A stretch of 64,000 nt of DNA, from the NCBI GenBank assembly GCA_944385995.1, contig CALWZL010000111.1, forward strand, positions 1 to 64,000. Direction: 5' to 3'. Numbering within the stretch: position 1 is the stretch's first letter; every line of letters starts with the position of its first letter. The notes under the pieces were generated by a model. It ran no database searches. It was not told where the DNA came from and was given only the letters and a program-made list of their open reading frames with translations. A program made the translations under genes and the position numbers. Positions 8,845-17,606 of this stretch are shown in pieces. This stretch comes from an uncultured Faecalibacterium sp. (GTDB lineage Bacteria; Bacillota; Clostridia; Oscillospirales; Ruminococcaceae).

Positions 8845-9315
8845 ATGTTTGTGTTCCTGAATCTTGTCTGTATTGCGGTCCTGGTGGGCATCGATCAGGC
8901 GATCAAGCTCTGGGCTGTCCAAAACCTTCTGCCGGTGGAATCCATGCCGCTGATCCCCCATGTGGTGGAGCTCCGGTTTGTCTACAACGAGGGAATGTCA
9001 TTCAGCCTCCTCAGCGGTAAACAGGGCTTTCTGATTGCCGCCACCGGCATCGGCTTGCTGGTAATTGCCTGGTGGCTGTTCACCCATTGCCGGAACGACC
9101 AGCTGCAGCGCTGGGCCTGGGTTCTGGTGCTGGGCGGCGGCATCGGAAATCTGATCGACCGCATCGCGGAGGGCCGTGTGGTGGACTATATCAATCTGCT
9201 GTTCATGGATTTCGCCATCTTCAACTTTGCCGATGTCTGCATCTGCGTGGGCATGGGTCTGTGGATTCTGGCCATCATTCTGGAGGAGCGCCGGCACCCC
9301 GAGGAGAAGAAGTAA
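8845..9315 (+). CDS. lspA: lipoprotein signal peptidase (signal peptidase II)
   Basis: LspA is the membrane aspartyl protease that removes signal peptides from diacylglyceryl-prolipoproteins. The 156-residue protein has four predicted membrane segments. The family boxes are present: DQAIKLW near residue 15, NEGMSFSLL near 47, GGGIGNLIDR near 96-105, VVDYIN near 112 and FNFADVCI near 129. The Asp residues in the last two boxes are the catalytic pair. AGGAG precedes the ATG. The gene is followed after 3 nt by the pseudouridine synthase, the common lspA-rluD pairing. Confidence 0.95.
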   Translation: MFVFLNLVCIAVLVGIDQAIKLWAVQNLLPVESMPLIPHVVELRFVYNEGMSFSLLSGKQGFLIAATGIGLLVIAWWLFTHCRNDQLQRWAWVLVLGGGIGNLIDRIAEGRVVDYINLLFMDFAIFNFADVCICVGMGLWILAIILEERRHPEEKK

Positions 9316-9318
9316 GCA

Positions 9319-10251
9319 ATGGAGCAGCGTGAATTTTCGGTGGAGGCGGAAGACGCAGGCCAGCGGATTGACCGCTTTTTGGCCGGGGAAGACACTGGCT
9401 TGTCCCGCAACGCCCTCCAAAATCTAATTGCCGACGGGCATGTCCTGGCCAATGGCCGTCAGGCAGCCAAAAATCTCAAACTCAAGACAGGGGATACCAT
9501 TCTGCTGGAAATCCCGGATGCAGCGCCCATTGCCGCTGTTCCCCAGGATATCCCGCTGGATGTCGTGTATGAGGACGCCCATCTCCTGGTGGTGAACAAG
9601 CCTAAGGGGATGGTTGTTCATCCCGCTCCCGGCAACCCGGATGGAACATTGGTCAATGCACTGCTTTGGCACTGCCGGGGTAGTCTGTCAGGGATAGGTG
9701 GTGAGATCCGGCCCGGGATCGTTCACCGCATTGATAAGGACACCAGCGGCTTATTGGTGGTGGCCAAGGACGATGCCACCCACATTGGTTTGTCCCGCCA
9801 GATGGCGGAACACAGCGTCGAGCGGGCTTACCAAACAGTGGTCTATGGAGGCTTTGCAGAGGACGAGGGCTTTGTGGAGAGCTATCTGGGACGCTCTAAA
9901 ACGGACCGAAAAAAGATGGCAGTCTACGCTGAAGGCGAACCCCACACCAAATACGCCTATACAGGATGGCGCGTGCTGGAACGGCTGGGGGAGTTCACTC
10001 TGTTGGAATGCCGTCTCAAGACCGGCCGGACCCATCAGATCCGGGTTCATATGGCTTCCATCCACCATCCCGTGGCAGGAGACCCTGTGTATGGTCCCCG
10101 AAACTGTATCACCAGCCTGCACGGACAGTGTCTCCATGCCAAGACACTGGGGTTTATCCATCCTGCGACAGGAGAGTGGCTGTCTTTTGACAGTGAATTG
10201 CCCGATTATTTCACCCATTTTCTGGCCGGATTAAGGAGGGGACGAACATGA
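9319..10251 (+). CDS. RluA/RluD-family RNA pseudouridine synthase
   Basis: This enzyme converts specific uridines of ribosomal or transfer RNA to pseudouridine. The 310-residue protein has an N-terminal S4 RNA-binding domain (about residues 1-75, QRIDRFLAGED) and a RluA-type catalytic domain with HRIDKDTSG at about 136-144, where the first Asp is the catalytic residue. KPKGMVVHPAPGN and RTHQIRVH are further family motifs. Domain order and size fit RluD/YlyB; the exact target site cannot be told from sequence alone. It overlaps the next gene by 4 nt (ATGA). Confidence 0.93.
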   Translation: MEQREFSVEAEDAGQRIDRFLAGEDTGLSRNALQNLIADGHVLANGRQAAKNLKLKTGDTILLEIPDAAPIAAVPQDIPLDVVYEDAHLLVVNKPKGMVVHPAPGNPDGTLVNALLWHCRGSLSGIGGEIRPGIVHRIDKDTSGLLVVAKDDATHIGLSRQMAEHSVERAYQTVVYGGFAEDEGFVESYLGRSKTDRKKMAVYAEGEPHTKYAYTGWRVLERLGEFTLLECRLKTGRTHQIRVHMASIHHPVAGDPVYGPRNCITSLHGQCLHAKTLGFIHPATGEWLSFDSELPDYFTHFLAGLRRGRT

Positions 10252-11081
10252 AACAGACATTGAAATCCACGTTGGTCCTCTGCGACCTGGATGCACTGAT
10301 GCTGGGTGCTGACGGCAATCTGACTCAGGTGCTGCGGGATGTTTTGCAGTTGTTCACAGCAAGGGGCGGCCGCCTGACTGTTTTTTCCCAGAAAACGCCC
10401 AAAGCGGTGCGCACCATTCTGGGCAGCGTGTCGCTGGCCGCGCCTGCATTGCTCTGCGGCGGCACCCTGGTCTACAGCTTTGCTGCTGGCAGCGGGCAGC
10501 CGATGGGCAGCTTTGTATCCATGGGAGACGATTTTCTCACCAAACTGCCGGCCGCGCCCGGCATTGGCATCGCCCTCCAAATGAAAGACGGGGCCACCCG
10601 TATTTTTCGGATGAACCATGCCCTGGAACGCCATCTCCGCCATGAGTGGACTCCTTATCTGCTCACCAAACCCGATGGCGTATCCAGTTCCGAAGTTCTG
10701 CGGGTCCTGCTTTATCAGGACGCCAAGACCATTCCGGCCCTCCAGACCTTTGAAAAGGCATTGGAAGAAGCTGGCGCACCGATTCGTCAGGAACGTCTGG
10801 CCATCGATTGCCTGGCTCTGACACCGGACGCCATGAATATGGGGGCGGCTTTCAGCTCGGTCTGTGCCTCTGCCATGCTCTCCCCGGAAAATGTCACGGT
10901 GCTGGCAGGCAGCGGGCAGATGGTGGACCTGATGCGGCTGGCCGGTCAGAGCGTGGCTGCGTTTGATGCTCCACCCGAGGTCCGGCTGGCAGCAGGACAG
11001 ATCACCTGCTGCCGTGCCTCCGAGGGTGCTGCAGCCGAGTATCTCTATCAGCTGGTGCGGAGCAGCGAGGGTCAGAGGTAA
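10248..11081 (+). CDS. HAD-superfamily (Cof-type) protein with degenerate motifs
   Basis: A 277-residue protein with the outline of a Cof/type IIB HAD phosphatase. Motif I keeps the two Asp (VLCDLDALML, D13 and D15), but the usual Gly-Thr is replaced by Ala-Leu. Motif IV, normally GDxxND, reads GSGQMVD at 221-227, so its first Asp is Ser and the Asn is Val. The Lys expected before the ACL/GxAL segment appears to be Met (NMGAAF). Mg2+ binding is thus doubtful and the protein may be a non-catalytic relative or a diverged enzyme. It is translationally coupled to the pseudouridine synthase and has AAGGAGGGG upstream. Confidence 0.75.
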   Translation: MKQTLKSTLVLCDLDALMLGADGNLTQVLRDVLQLFTARGGRLTVFSQKTPKAVRTILGSVSLAAPALLCGGTLVYSFAAGSGQPMGSFVSMGDDFLTKLPAAPGIGIALQMKDGATRIFRMNHALERHLRHEWTPYLLTKPDGVSSSEVLRVLLYQDAKTIPALQTFEKALEEAGAPIRQERLAIDCLALTPDAMNMGAAFSSVCASAMLSPENVTVLAGSGQMVDLMRLAGQSVAAFDAPPEVRLAAGQITCCRASEGAAAEYLYQLVRSSEGQR

Positions 11082-11098
11082 AATTCCTGTAAAAAGTT

Positions 11099-11130
11099 CT
11101 CCGTACTTTGTGCGGAGGGCTTTCTTTTTT
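11099..11130 (+). terminator. rho-independent terminator
   Basis: CTCCGTAC and GTGCGGAG (one G-T pair) form a stem with a short loop, followed by GGCTTTCTTTTTT. It ends the lspA-HAD transcript. Confidence 0.75.
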
Positions 11131-11147
11131 GGAGAGGATACAGTAAA

Positions 11148-11501
11148 ATGAAAGGGAAACGTGCAAGCAGACAGGAAAAGAACTTTCTGGCCGTATCTCT
11201 TGCGGCGTCGGTGCTGATCTTGGCACTGGCCTTTTTGGATACGGCTCCTCTCTGGCCTGTGGGGGAGAATGCGAGCACGCAGGCAGCGAGTACTTTACTG
11301 GATGCCGCACGGGTAGACCTGAACACTGCCGATCTCGAGGCGTTGTGTACGCTGCCAGGCATCGGAGAAAAGAAAGCACAGGCCATCCTTGACGATCGGG
11401 CGGCCAACGGTCCTTACGAGCGGGTCGAGGATGTAACACGGGTCAAAGAAATCACCCAGAACACCATCATGAACTGGGCGCAGCTTGCCTATGTGAGCTG
11501 A
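11148..11501 (+). CDS. ComEA-like helix-hairpin-helix protein
   Basis: A 117-residue protein with an N-terminal membrane segment (about residues 14-33) and a C-terminal helix-hairpin-helix domain with the ComEA signature VDLNTADLEAL and LPGIGEKKAQAI. ComEA binds double-stranded DNA outside the membrane during uptake. This version lacks the extra SLBB-like domain of full ComEA (about 200 residues), and no comEC lies next to it, so a role in transformation is not certain. GGAGAGG lies upstream of the ATG. Its stop overlaps a possible ATG of ppk1 by 1 nt. Confidence 0.8.
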   Translation: MKGKRASRQEKNFLAVSLAASVLILALAFLDTAPLWPVGENASTQAASTLLDAARVDLNTADLEALCTLPGIGEKKAQAILDDRAANGPYERVEDVTRVKEITQNTIMNWAQLAYVS

Positions 11502-11530
11502 TGGAATGGACAGAAGGGGAAATGAGGACA

Positions 11531-13846
11531 ATGAAGGAAGAAAGTATTTTTATCAACCGAGAATTGAGCTGGCTGGACTTCAACCAGCGGGTTCTGGTGC
11601 TGGGCAAGGACAAAAATGTTCCGCTGGCAGAACAGCTCAAATTCCTGGCCATTTACGGGTCGAACCTGGATGAGTTCTTCATGGTGCGGGTCGGCTCTCT
11701 GCAGGAGCGGGCCAACCTCAAGGGCAAAAAAGAAAAGCCCGAGAACAAGACCAACATGACCCCAGAGGAGCAGCTGAACGCCATCATGCCCAAGACGGCA
11801 GAGCTGCAGATGGACTGTGACAAGTACTATCACAAGGCGCTGGAAGCGCTGGCCGAACACGGCTACCGGAAAGTCAACTTTGATAAGATTTCAAAGGAAG
11901 AGGAGCGTTTCTGGAAGAAATTCTTCCAAAACGAGCTGTTCCCGATTCTGAGCCCGCAGATTGTAGATAATCGCCATCCCTTCCCCTTCCTGCGCAACAA
12001 AGAGATCTATCTCGGTGTTTTGCTCAAAGACAAAAAGGAAGGGGATATGAGCCTGGGCATCATCCCGATTTCCAGCCAGATGGAGCGGCTCTGCTTCCTG
12101 AAGCGGGACGGCGAGACACACTTTGCCCTGACCGAGGAAATGGTCTACCACTATGTCAATATGGTTTTTGCCAAAGAGACCATTCTGGAAAAGTGCCTGT
12201 TCCGTGTCACCCGCAATGCCGATATTGATGTCAAAGAGGGCATGATGGATCATGACATCGACTATCGTGAGATCATGACCGAACTGCTCAAGCGCCGCCG
12301 CAAGCTGGCCGCTGTCCGCTTGCAGGTGACTCCGGCACCGGCACCTGAAATCATCAAGATGCTCTGTGCCCGCCTGGAGCTGAATCACCGCCGGGTCTTT
12401 GAGCAGAAGAGCCCGCTGGATCTGAGCTTCTTCTACAAGCTGGATACCCGGATTGAGAACGACGGTCACGCCGAACTGTTCTATTCGCCGGCACGTCCCA
12501 TGCTGCCGCCGCTCGACTACAGTCTGACCAGCGAAGTTCAAAAACATGACGTTTTGCTCTATTATCCGTACCAGTCCATTCGGCCTTTCATCACCATGTT
12601 GAAGAAAGCTGCCCGGGATCCCGAAGTCATCTCGATCAAGATGACCCTGTACCGTCTGGCACGGGAATCCCAGATCGTGCAGGCCCTGGTAGACGCCGCC
12701 GAAAACGGCAAGGAAGTAGTGGCTCTGGTGGAGCTGCGTGCCCGCTTTGATGAACAGAACAACATCGACTGGTCCAAACAGTTGGAGGAAGCCGGATGTA
12801 CCGTTGTGTATGGTTTTGAGGACTACAAGGTTCACTCCAAACTGACGCTGATTACCCGCAAGAGTGCAGAAGGTTATTCCTACATCACCCAGATTGGTAC
12901 CGGCAACTACAACGAGAAAACCAGTGAGCTGTATACGGACCTTTCCTTTATCACTTCGGACCCGGATATTGGTGCCGAGGCAGCGGGTGTTTTCCAGAAC
13001 CTGGCCGTACAGAAGTTGACTGAGGAAACCGACCAGATGCTGGTAGCGCCGCTGCGGTTCAAGAGTGTTCTGCTGGACGAGATGGACCGTGTGATTGAAG
13101 CTGCCCGGCTGGGACGTCCTGCGTCCATGATCCTGAAAAACAACTCAATCAGCGACCGCGATATCATCCTCAAGCTGGAAGAAGCCAGCTGTGCCGGCGT
13201 CCGCATCGATATGATTGTCCGCGGCATCTGCTGTGTCCGGGCTGGTGTTCCTGGCAAGACGGAGAACCTGCACATCCGCAGCATTGTGGGCCGTTATCTG
13301 GAACATGCCCGCATTTACAGCTTCTTTGATGGCCGGGAAACCCGGGTCTTTATTGCGTCGGGCGACTTCCTGACCCGCAACACCGAATGCCGTGTCGAGG
13401 TAGGTGTCAGGATTCAAGATCCGGTGCTGGTCAAAAAGCTGAGCGATATCCTGGAAATGCAGCTGGCCGACAATGTGAACGCCCGCGAGATGCAGCCCGA
13501 CGGCAGCTACCAGAAGGTCAAACATACGCCTGGTGAGCCCCTGATTAACAGCCAGATGGGCATGTATGAGCTGTTGAAAGATGACTGGACCGGCGCCCGC
13601 AGTGCAGCCGCTGTACCTGTAACAGCTGTACCGGTGCGGGAGAAAAAAGCCCCTGTTCAGCCTGTGGCTGCGCCGGCTGCCCCTGTAACTCCTGTGGTCA
13701 AGCCTGCTCCGCAGCCTGTGGCCCCAGCAGAACCAAAACCCGCGGAGGTCTCCAAACCTGCCGAAACCATTGTGGTGGTAAAGGAACAGCCGCAGGGCGG
13801 CCTGCTTTCCCGTCTGCGCAAAGCTCTGTTTGGTGACAAAGACTAA
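11531..13846 (+). CDS. ppk1: polyphosphate kinase PPK1 with C-terminal extension
   Basis: PPK1 reversibly polymerises the gamma phosphate of ATP into polyphosphate. The family opening INRELSWLDFNQRVL is at the N-terminus. The phospholipase-D-like catalytic halves carry the two histidines in YKVHSKLTLITRK and LEHARIYSF. The core ends near residue 690. It is followed by about 65 residues rich in Pro, Ala and Val and then a basic amphipathic end (LLSRLRKALFGDKD), which typical PPK1 lacks. I chose ATG 11531, 10 nt after AAGGGGA, since the conserved N-terminus starts there; ATG 11501 or 11522 would add 3-10 residues. The gene is 771 codons long. Confidence 0.95.
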   Translation: MKEESIFINRELSWLDFNQRVLVLGKDKNVPLAEQLKFLAIYGSNLDEFFMVRVGSLQERANLKGKKEKPENKTNMTPEEQLNAIMPKTAELQMDCDKYYHKALEALAEHGYRKVNFDKISKEEERFWKKFFQNELFPILSPQIVDNRHPFPFLRNKEIYLGVLLKDKKEGDMSLGIIPISSQMERLCFLKRDGETHFALTEEMVYHYVNMVFAKETILEKCLFRVTRNADIDVKEGMMDHDIDYREIMTELLKRRRKLAAVRLQVTPAPAPEIIKMLCARLELNHRRVFEQKSPLDLSFFYKLDTRIENDGHAELFYSPARPMLPPLDYSLTSEVQKHDVLLYYPYQSIRPFITMLKKAARDPEVISIKMTLYRLARESQIVQALVDAAENGKEVVALVELRARFDEQNNIDWSKQLEEAGCTVVYGFEDYKVHSKLTLITRKSAEGYSYITQIGTGNYNEKTSELYTDLSFITSDPDIGAEAAGVFQNLAVQKLTEETDQMLVAPLRFKSVLLDEMDRVIEAARLGRPASMILKNNSISDRDIILKLEEASCAGVRIDMIVRGICCVRAGVPGKTENLHIRSIVGRYLEHARIYSFFDGRETRVFIASGDFLTRNTECRVEVGVRIQDPVLVKKLSDILEMQLADNVNAREMQPDGSYQKVKHTPGEPLINSQMGMYELLKDDWTGARSAAAVPVTAVPVREKKAPVQPVAAPAAPVTPVVKPAPQPVAPAEPKPAEVSKPAETIVVVKEQPQGGLLSRLRKALFGDKD

Positions 13847-13854
13847 TCGGCCTG

Positions 13855-13883
13855 TCATGGATTTTTTCATCGCCGCATACAAT
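13855..13883 (+). promoter_or_regulatory. sigma-E-like sporulation promoter for the M23/M50 pair
   Basis: CATACAAT at 13876-13883 matches the sigma-E -10 consensus, and TCATGGA at 13855-13861, 14 nt upstream, resembles the first half of the -35. In Bacillus subtilis spoIVFAB belongs to the sigma-E regulon, so the location fits. This is a motif match only. Confidence 0.5.
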
Positions 13884-13910
13884 AGCCCCAGGTGAAAAGG
13901 GGGCGTTGGG

Positions 13911-14522
13911 ATGCAGGCAAGGCGGATACATCGAAATCATCGATCCAGATTGTTATGGACAGCCCGTCAAAGGGCCGCCGGGCACACAAGAAGTCGCCTG
14001 GCGGCTCTTTTGTGCGGGCTGCTCCTGTGCTGTGGGGCTGTTGCAGCCCTGCGAGCCTGTGCACAGCAGGATGTCCCCGCAGGGTGCAGCTTGAAAAGCC
14101 GGACCTCCGATGCTTCTTTTGCATTTCCTCTTGGGACGAGCAACTGGTATCTTTCATCCGGGTATGGCTGGCGCGATGACCCCTTGGGAGAAGATCAAAA
14201 GGACTTTCACCGCGGTGTGGATCTGGCCTGTGCCGAGGGAACGCCGGTTCTGGCCGTTATGGACGGGGTGGTTTTTGCCGCCGGGCGAAGCTCCAGCTAT
14301 GGCAACTATATCCGCTTGGCCCACACAGGCAGTACAGAAACCCTCTACGCCCATCTCCAATATCTCTATGTTCGCCCGGGCGAAGTCGTCCAGGCAGGGG
14401 AGATCCTGGGGACAGCAGGGCAGACCGGCCGGGCCACCGGACCACATCTGCATTTTGAGCTGCTGTACCGGGCCATTCGCTATGATCCATCGGAGCTCCT
14501 TGGGCTGGAGAAATCCCTATGA
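13911..14522 (+). CDS. M23 (LytM) domain membrane protein, SpoIVFA-like
   Basis: A 203-residue protein with a basic N-terminus, one membrane segment (about 31-48) and a LytM/M23 domain. The zinc-site motifs are complete: FHRGVDL near residue 104 (HxxxD) and GPHLHFEL near 180. It overlaps by 4 nt the M50 protease gene, the order seen for spoIVFA-spoIVFB, where the LytM protein holds the intramembrane protease inactive until SpoIVB cuts it. SpoIVFA itself usually has a degenerate zinc site, whereas this copy keeps the ligands, so an active endopeptidase is also possible. AAAAGGGGG precedes the ATG. Confidence 0.75.
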   Translation: MQARRIHRNHRSRLLWTARQRAAGHTRSRLAALLCGLLLCCGAVAALRACAQQDVPAGCSLKSRTSDASFAFPLGTSNWYLSSGYGWRDDPLGEDQKDFHRGVDLACAEGTPVLAVMDGVVFAAGRSSSYGNYIRLAHTGSTETLYAHLQYLYVRPGEVVQAGEILGTAGQTGRATGPHLHFELLYRAIRYDPSELLGLEKSL

Positions 14523-15013
14523 AAAGGTCAGGTCTTTTTCCGCGCCGGTTGAGGGCGGGACCTGTTGTTTTTCGTGATCCCCTCTTGACCTGTAGTCTAT
14601 TGTATCTGCTGCTCTATTTTGACAGCAGCCAGTTTCTGCGGATCGGTCTGTTGGCGGCCTGCCTCCATGAATGCGGACATATAGCGGTTTTCTGCTTGCT
14701 CTTTCGCCGTTTGCCGGTCATCGAAGTAACCATGACGGGTTTCTGTATGCAAACCCGGGGCCATCTCCTTTCTCGGCGGCAGAAATTCTGGCTGGCCGCT
14801 GCGGGACCCGGTACAAACGCCCTGTTGGCAGTTGTTTGGTATATCCGGCTGTGTCAGCAGTTCACGGTGTGGGACGCGGCATTTTGGGCAGCCAATGTCT
14901 TGACCGGTCTGTTCAATCTCTTGCCAATCCCGCCGTTGGACGGCGCACAGATGGTTGGTGCGCTGTTTTCAAGAAAGAAAAATTGCAATCTGCCCCGAAA
15001 TAGAGTACAATAA
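14519..15013 (+). CDS. M50 intramembrane metalloprotease, SpoIVFB-like (short)
   Basis: A site-2-protease relative of 164 residues with several membrane segments. The zinc motif HECGH is near residue 50 and the third ligand region reads NLLPIPPLDGAQ near 141. SpoIVFB frees pro-sigma-K in the mother cell; this copy lacks the C-terminal CBS domain and is much shorter than the 288-residue Bacillus protein. Its position after an M23 protein and before the radical SAM pair matches clostridial spoIVFB loci. The substrate cannot be told from the sequence. Confidence 0.75.
   Translation: MKRSGLFPRRLRAGPVVFRDPLLTCSLLYLLLYFDSSQFLRIGLLAACLHECGHIAVFCLLFRRLPVIEVTMTGFCMQTRGHLLSRRQKFWLAAAGPGTNALLAVVWYIRLCQQFTVWDAAFWAANVLTGLFNLLPIPPLDGAQMVGALFSRKKNCNLPRNRVQ
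14983..15011 (+). promoter_or_regulatory. sigma-A-type promoter for the radical SAM pair
   Basis: TTGCAA (14983-14988) and TACAAT (15006-15011) are 17 nt apart. It lies over the last codons of the M50 gene and would give the radical SAM genes vegetative expression. Confidence 0.65.
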
Positions 15014-15064
15014 GAAAATCAACGAAATAAAAACGGGACATGATCCCGATTGTGGAGGAACCCG

Positions 15065-16921
15065 ATGTTTGACCCGAAGCTGAAAGAAGCGCTGAGCCAT
15101 GTGCAGAAACCGGGCCGCTATACCGGCGGTGAGCCAGGCAGCGTTTACAAGGAGAAGGAAAAAGTGGATGTCCGCTTTGCCTTCTGCTTTCCTGATACCT
15201 ATGAGGTGGGTATGTCCTTTCTGGGGGAAAAGATCCTCTATGAGCTCCTGAACAGCCACCCAAACTGGTGGTGTGAGCGTGCCTTTATGCCCTGGCTGGA
15301 CATGAAGGCAGAAATGGAGCGGCTGGGCCTGCCCCTGTACACACTGGAGAGCAAAGATCCGCTCGCTGCTTTTGACGCGGTAGGATTCACGCTCCAGTAT
15401 GAATTGTCCTATACCAACATTTTGGCGATGCTGGACTTGGCTGGGATTCCCTTCTATGCAGCAGACCGGGATGAACACTGGCCGCTGATTGTGGCCGGTG
15501 GTCCCTGTACCTGCAACTCGGAGCCGTTGGCTGCGTTCTTTGATGTAATTCAGTTGGGTGAAGGAGAGCGTCAGCTGCCCGCCATCTGTGCCGCCATCGA
15601 GCAGGGGAAGAAGGAGGGTATTTCCAAAAAGGAACTGCTGCTCCGAATTGCCAAGATTCCCGGCGTCTATATCCCGGCCTTCTATGACGTGACTTACTAT
15701 GAGGACGGCCGCGTCAAGGCCATCACCCCCAATGAGCCGGGCATTCCTGCCGTGGTAACCAAGGCCATCATCCGGGACATGAACGACTTTGCTCCCCCCA
15801 CCAATTTCGTAGTGCCCATGGTGGGAGCCATTCAGGACCGGGCCAGCATTGAGGTGCTGCGCGGCTGTGTTCGTGGATGTCGGTTCTGCCAGGCCGGCTT
15901 CCTGTATCGTCCGATGCGTCAGAGGGATGCCTCTCTGTTGAACAAGGCTGCCCAGGATCTGTGTGCCAATACCGGCTATGAGGAACTGAGTCTGTCCAGC
16001 CTGTCCACCTCCGATCACAGCCAGTTGGAGGAACTGTTGGACGATTTGAACAGCTGGGCTCCCCAGGAGCATGTCAGTCTGTCGCTGCCCTCTCTGCGGA
16101 TGGACAACTTCTCTGAGAGCCTGATCGAAAAGACCACCCGGGTCCGCAAGAGCGGTCTGACTTTTGCAGCTGAGGCCGGCACCCAGCGCCTGCGGGATGT
16201 CATCAATAAAAATGTGACTTGGGATGAGATCGAAAAGACCTGCCGTATTGCATTTGAAGCGGGATATACTTCGGTCAAGCTCTATTTTATGATGGGCCTG
16301 CCCACCGAGACCATGCAAGACATCGAAGGTATTGCCGACACCGCCCAAAAGGTGGTGGACCTTTATTACAGCATGGACCATGCCAAGGGCAAGGGCGTTC
16401 AGGTCACGGTCAGCTGTGCCTGCTTTGTCCCGAAACCCCATACGCCTTTTCAGTTTGTTCCGATGGACACTGCTGAGACTTTGCAGGCCAAACAGAAACA
16501 CCTGTTGGAAAGTGTCCATAGCCGGAAAATCAAGGTCAACTATCACGACAGCAAGACCAGTTTCCTGGAAGGCGTCTTTGCCAAAGGTGACCGCCGCTTG
16601 GCGCCGGCGCTGGTAGAGGCCTACCGCCGGGGCTGTTACTTCGATGGCTGGGAAGAGTGCTTCCAGTATGATACCTGGATGAAGGTCTTTGAAGATCTGG
16701 GCATCGATCCGCATTTCTACTGCAACCGGTCCATCGGCCTGGATGAGGTAACTCCGTGGGCCCATATGGACTACGGCGTCACTCATGAATATCTGGTGCG
16801 GGAGTACAAAAAGGCCCTGGCAGCCCAGACCACGCAGCCCTGCAACCGCGCCTGCGGCGGCTGCGGTGCAAACCATCTGTTGGGAGGTCCTTGCTTTGAT
16901 TACAGTAAGAATTTGGTTTGA
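15065..16921 (+). CDS. TIGR03960-type B12-binding/radical SAM protein
   Basis: A 618-residue protein. The N-terminal region (about 1-240) resembles the B12-binding-like domain, with AFCFPDTYEVGMSFLG and a GGPCTCNSEPLA segment. The radical SAM cluster motif CVRGCRFC sits near residue 270 (LRGCVRGCRFCQAGF), followed by a TIM-barrel region with LRMDNFSESL and AAEAGTQRLRDVINK. The C-terminus has CNRACGGCG. The reaction is not known for the family. ATG 15065 is chosen because GGAGG lies 8 nt upstream. It overlaps its DUF2344 partner by 26 nt; the pair is one protein in some lineages. Confidence 0.9.
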   Translation: MFDPKLKEALSHVQKPGRYTGGEPGSVYKEKEKVDVRFAFCFPDTYEVGMSFLGEKILYELLNSHPNWWCERAFMPWLDMKAEMERLGLPLYTLESKDPLAAFDAVGFTLQYELSYTNILAMLDLAGIPFYAADRDEHWPLIVAGGPCTCNSEPLAAFFDVIQLGEGERQLPAICAAIEQGKKEGISKKELLLRIAKIPGVYIPAFYDVTYYEDGRVKAITPNEPGIPAVVTKAIIRDMNDFAPPTNFVVPMVGAIQDRASIEVLRGCVRGCRFCQAGFLYRPMRQRDASLLNKAAQDLCANTGYEELSLSSLSTSDHSQLEELLDDLNSWAPQEHVSLSLPSLRMDNFSESLIEKTTRVRKSGLTFAAEAGTQRLRDVINKNVTWDEIEKTCRIAFEAGYTSVKLYFMMGLPTETMQDIEGIADTAQKVVDLYYSMDHAKGKGVQVTVSCACFVPKPHTPFQFVPMDTAETLQAKQKHLLESVHSRKIKVNYHDSKTSFLEGVFAKGDRRLAPALVEAYRRGCYFDGWEECFQYDTWMKVFEDLGIDPHFYCNRSIGLDEVTPWAHMDYGVTHEYLVREYKKALAAQTTQPCNRACGGCGANHLLGGPCFDYSKNLV

Positions 16922-17558
16922 AAAACGGAATGAGGCCTCCTACATCTCACTGCTGGACATGCAGCGGGTGATGCAGCGGGTCCTCAAGCGCAGCGGTCTG
17001 CCGGTCTGGCACACCCTAGGCTTCAATCCCCATATCTATATGACGTTTACCTGTCCGTTGTCGTTGGGGCAGGAGAGCTTGTGCGAAAGCGTAGACGTTA
17101 AAACAGAAGCGGAAGATCCAGACTTCAAAGCCTGGCAGGACAAGCTCAACGCTATTATGCCGGCTGGTATCCATGTCTTTCAGGTGGAACCCGCTCGTGA
17201 CAAAGCCAGTGAGATTGCCTATGCCTGCTACTCCATCACCTATCCGGCGGCGGCTCAGCCCAAACTCGAACAGTATAATGATCTGACCGAGGCCATGGTA
17301 GAGAAAAAGGGCAAAAAATCTTCCAAACAGGTCGATTTGAAACAGTACATTCCCACCATTGCCTGCCGCACCGAAGGAGGCAAAACATCCTTCGCTGTCT
17401 GTCTCCCGGCAGCCCAGGAACTGAACCTGAATCCCTCGCTGTTGACCGGTTTTCTGGAGCAGCAGTTTGGCCTTTCTGCGGCGGAAGCAGCGATTCTACG
17501 CACCGGATTGCTGAAAGCGAACAAAACGCCGTTCTGCACCGCCTGCCGGAATGTTTGA
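16896..17558 (+). CDS. DUF2344 (TIGR03936-type) radical-SAM-associated protein
   Basis: A 220-residue protein beginning ITVRIWFEKRNEASYISLLD, the family opening, with LGFNPHIYMTFTCPLSLGQES and a C-terminal catalytic-free alpha/beta region. The start is TTG 16896 with GGGAGG 8 nt upstream, inside the end of the radical SAM gene, so translation is coupled. The family always accompanies the TIGR03960 protein and its biochemical role is unknown. In many clostridia rne/rng-rplU-obg follow; here rplS does. Confidence 0.88.
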   Translation: MITVRIWFEKRNEASYISLLDMQRVMQRVLKRSGLPVWHTLGFNPHIYMTFTCPLSLGQESLCESVDVKTEAEDPDFKAWQDKLNAIMPAGIHVFQVEPARDKASEIAYACYSITYPAAAQPKLEQYNDLTEAMVEKKGKKSSKQVDLKQYIPTIACRTEGGKTSFAVCLPAAQELNLNPSLLTGFLEQQFGLSAAEAAILRTGLLKANKTPFCTACRNV

Positions 17559-17606
17559 CTCCCTGGGAAAATGCAAAATTTTCTGATGCTTTTTTGGCAA
17601 AAATGC

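Noticed and set aside
14969..16876. 635-codon open frame on the minus strand opposite the radical SAM gene
   Set aside because: Shadow of the plus-strand gene, which has the CxxxCxxC motif and a good start.
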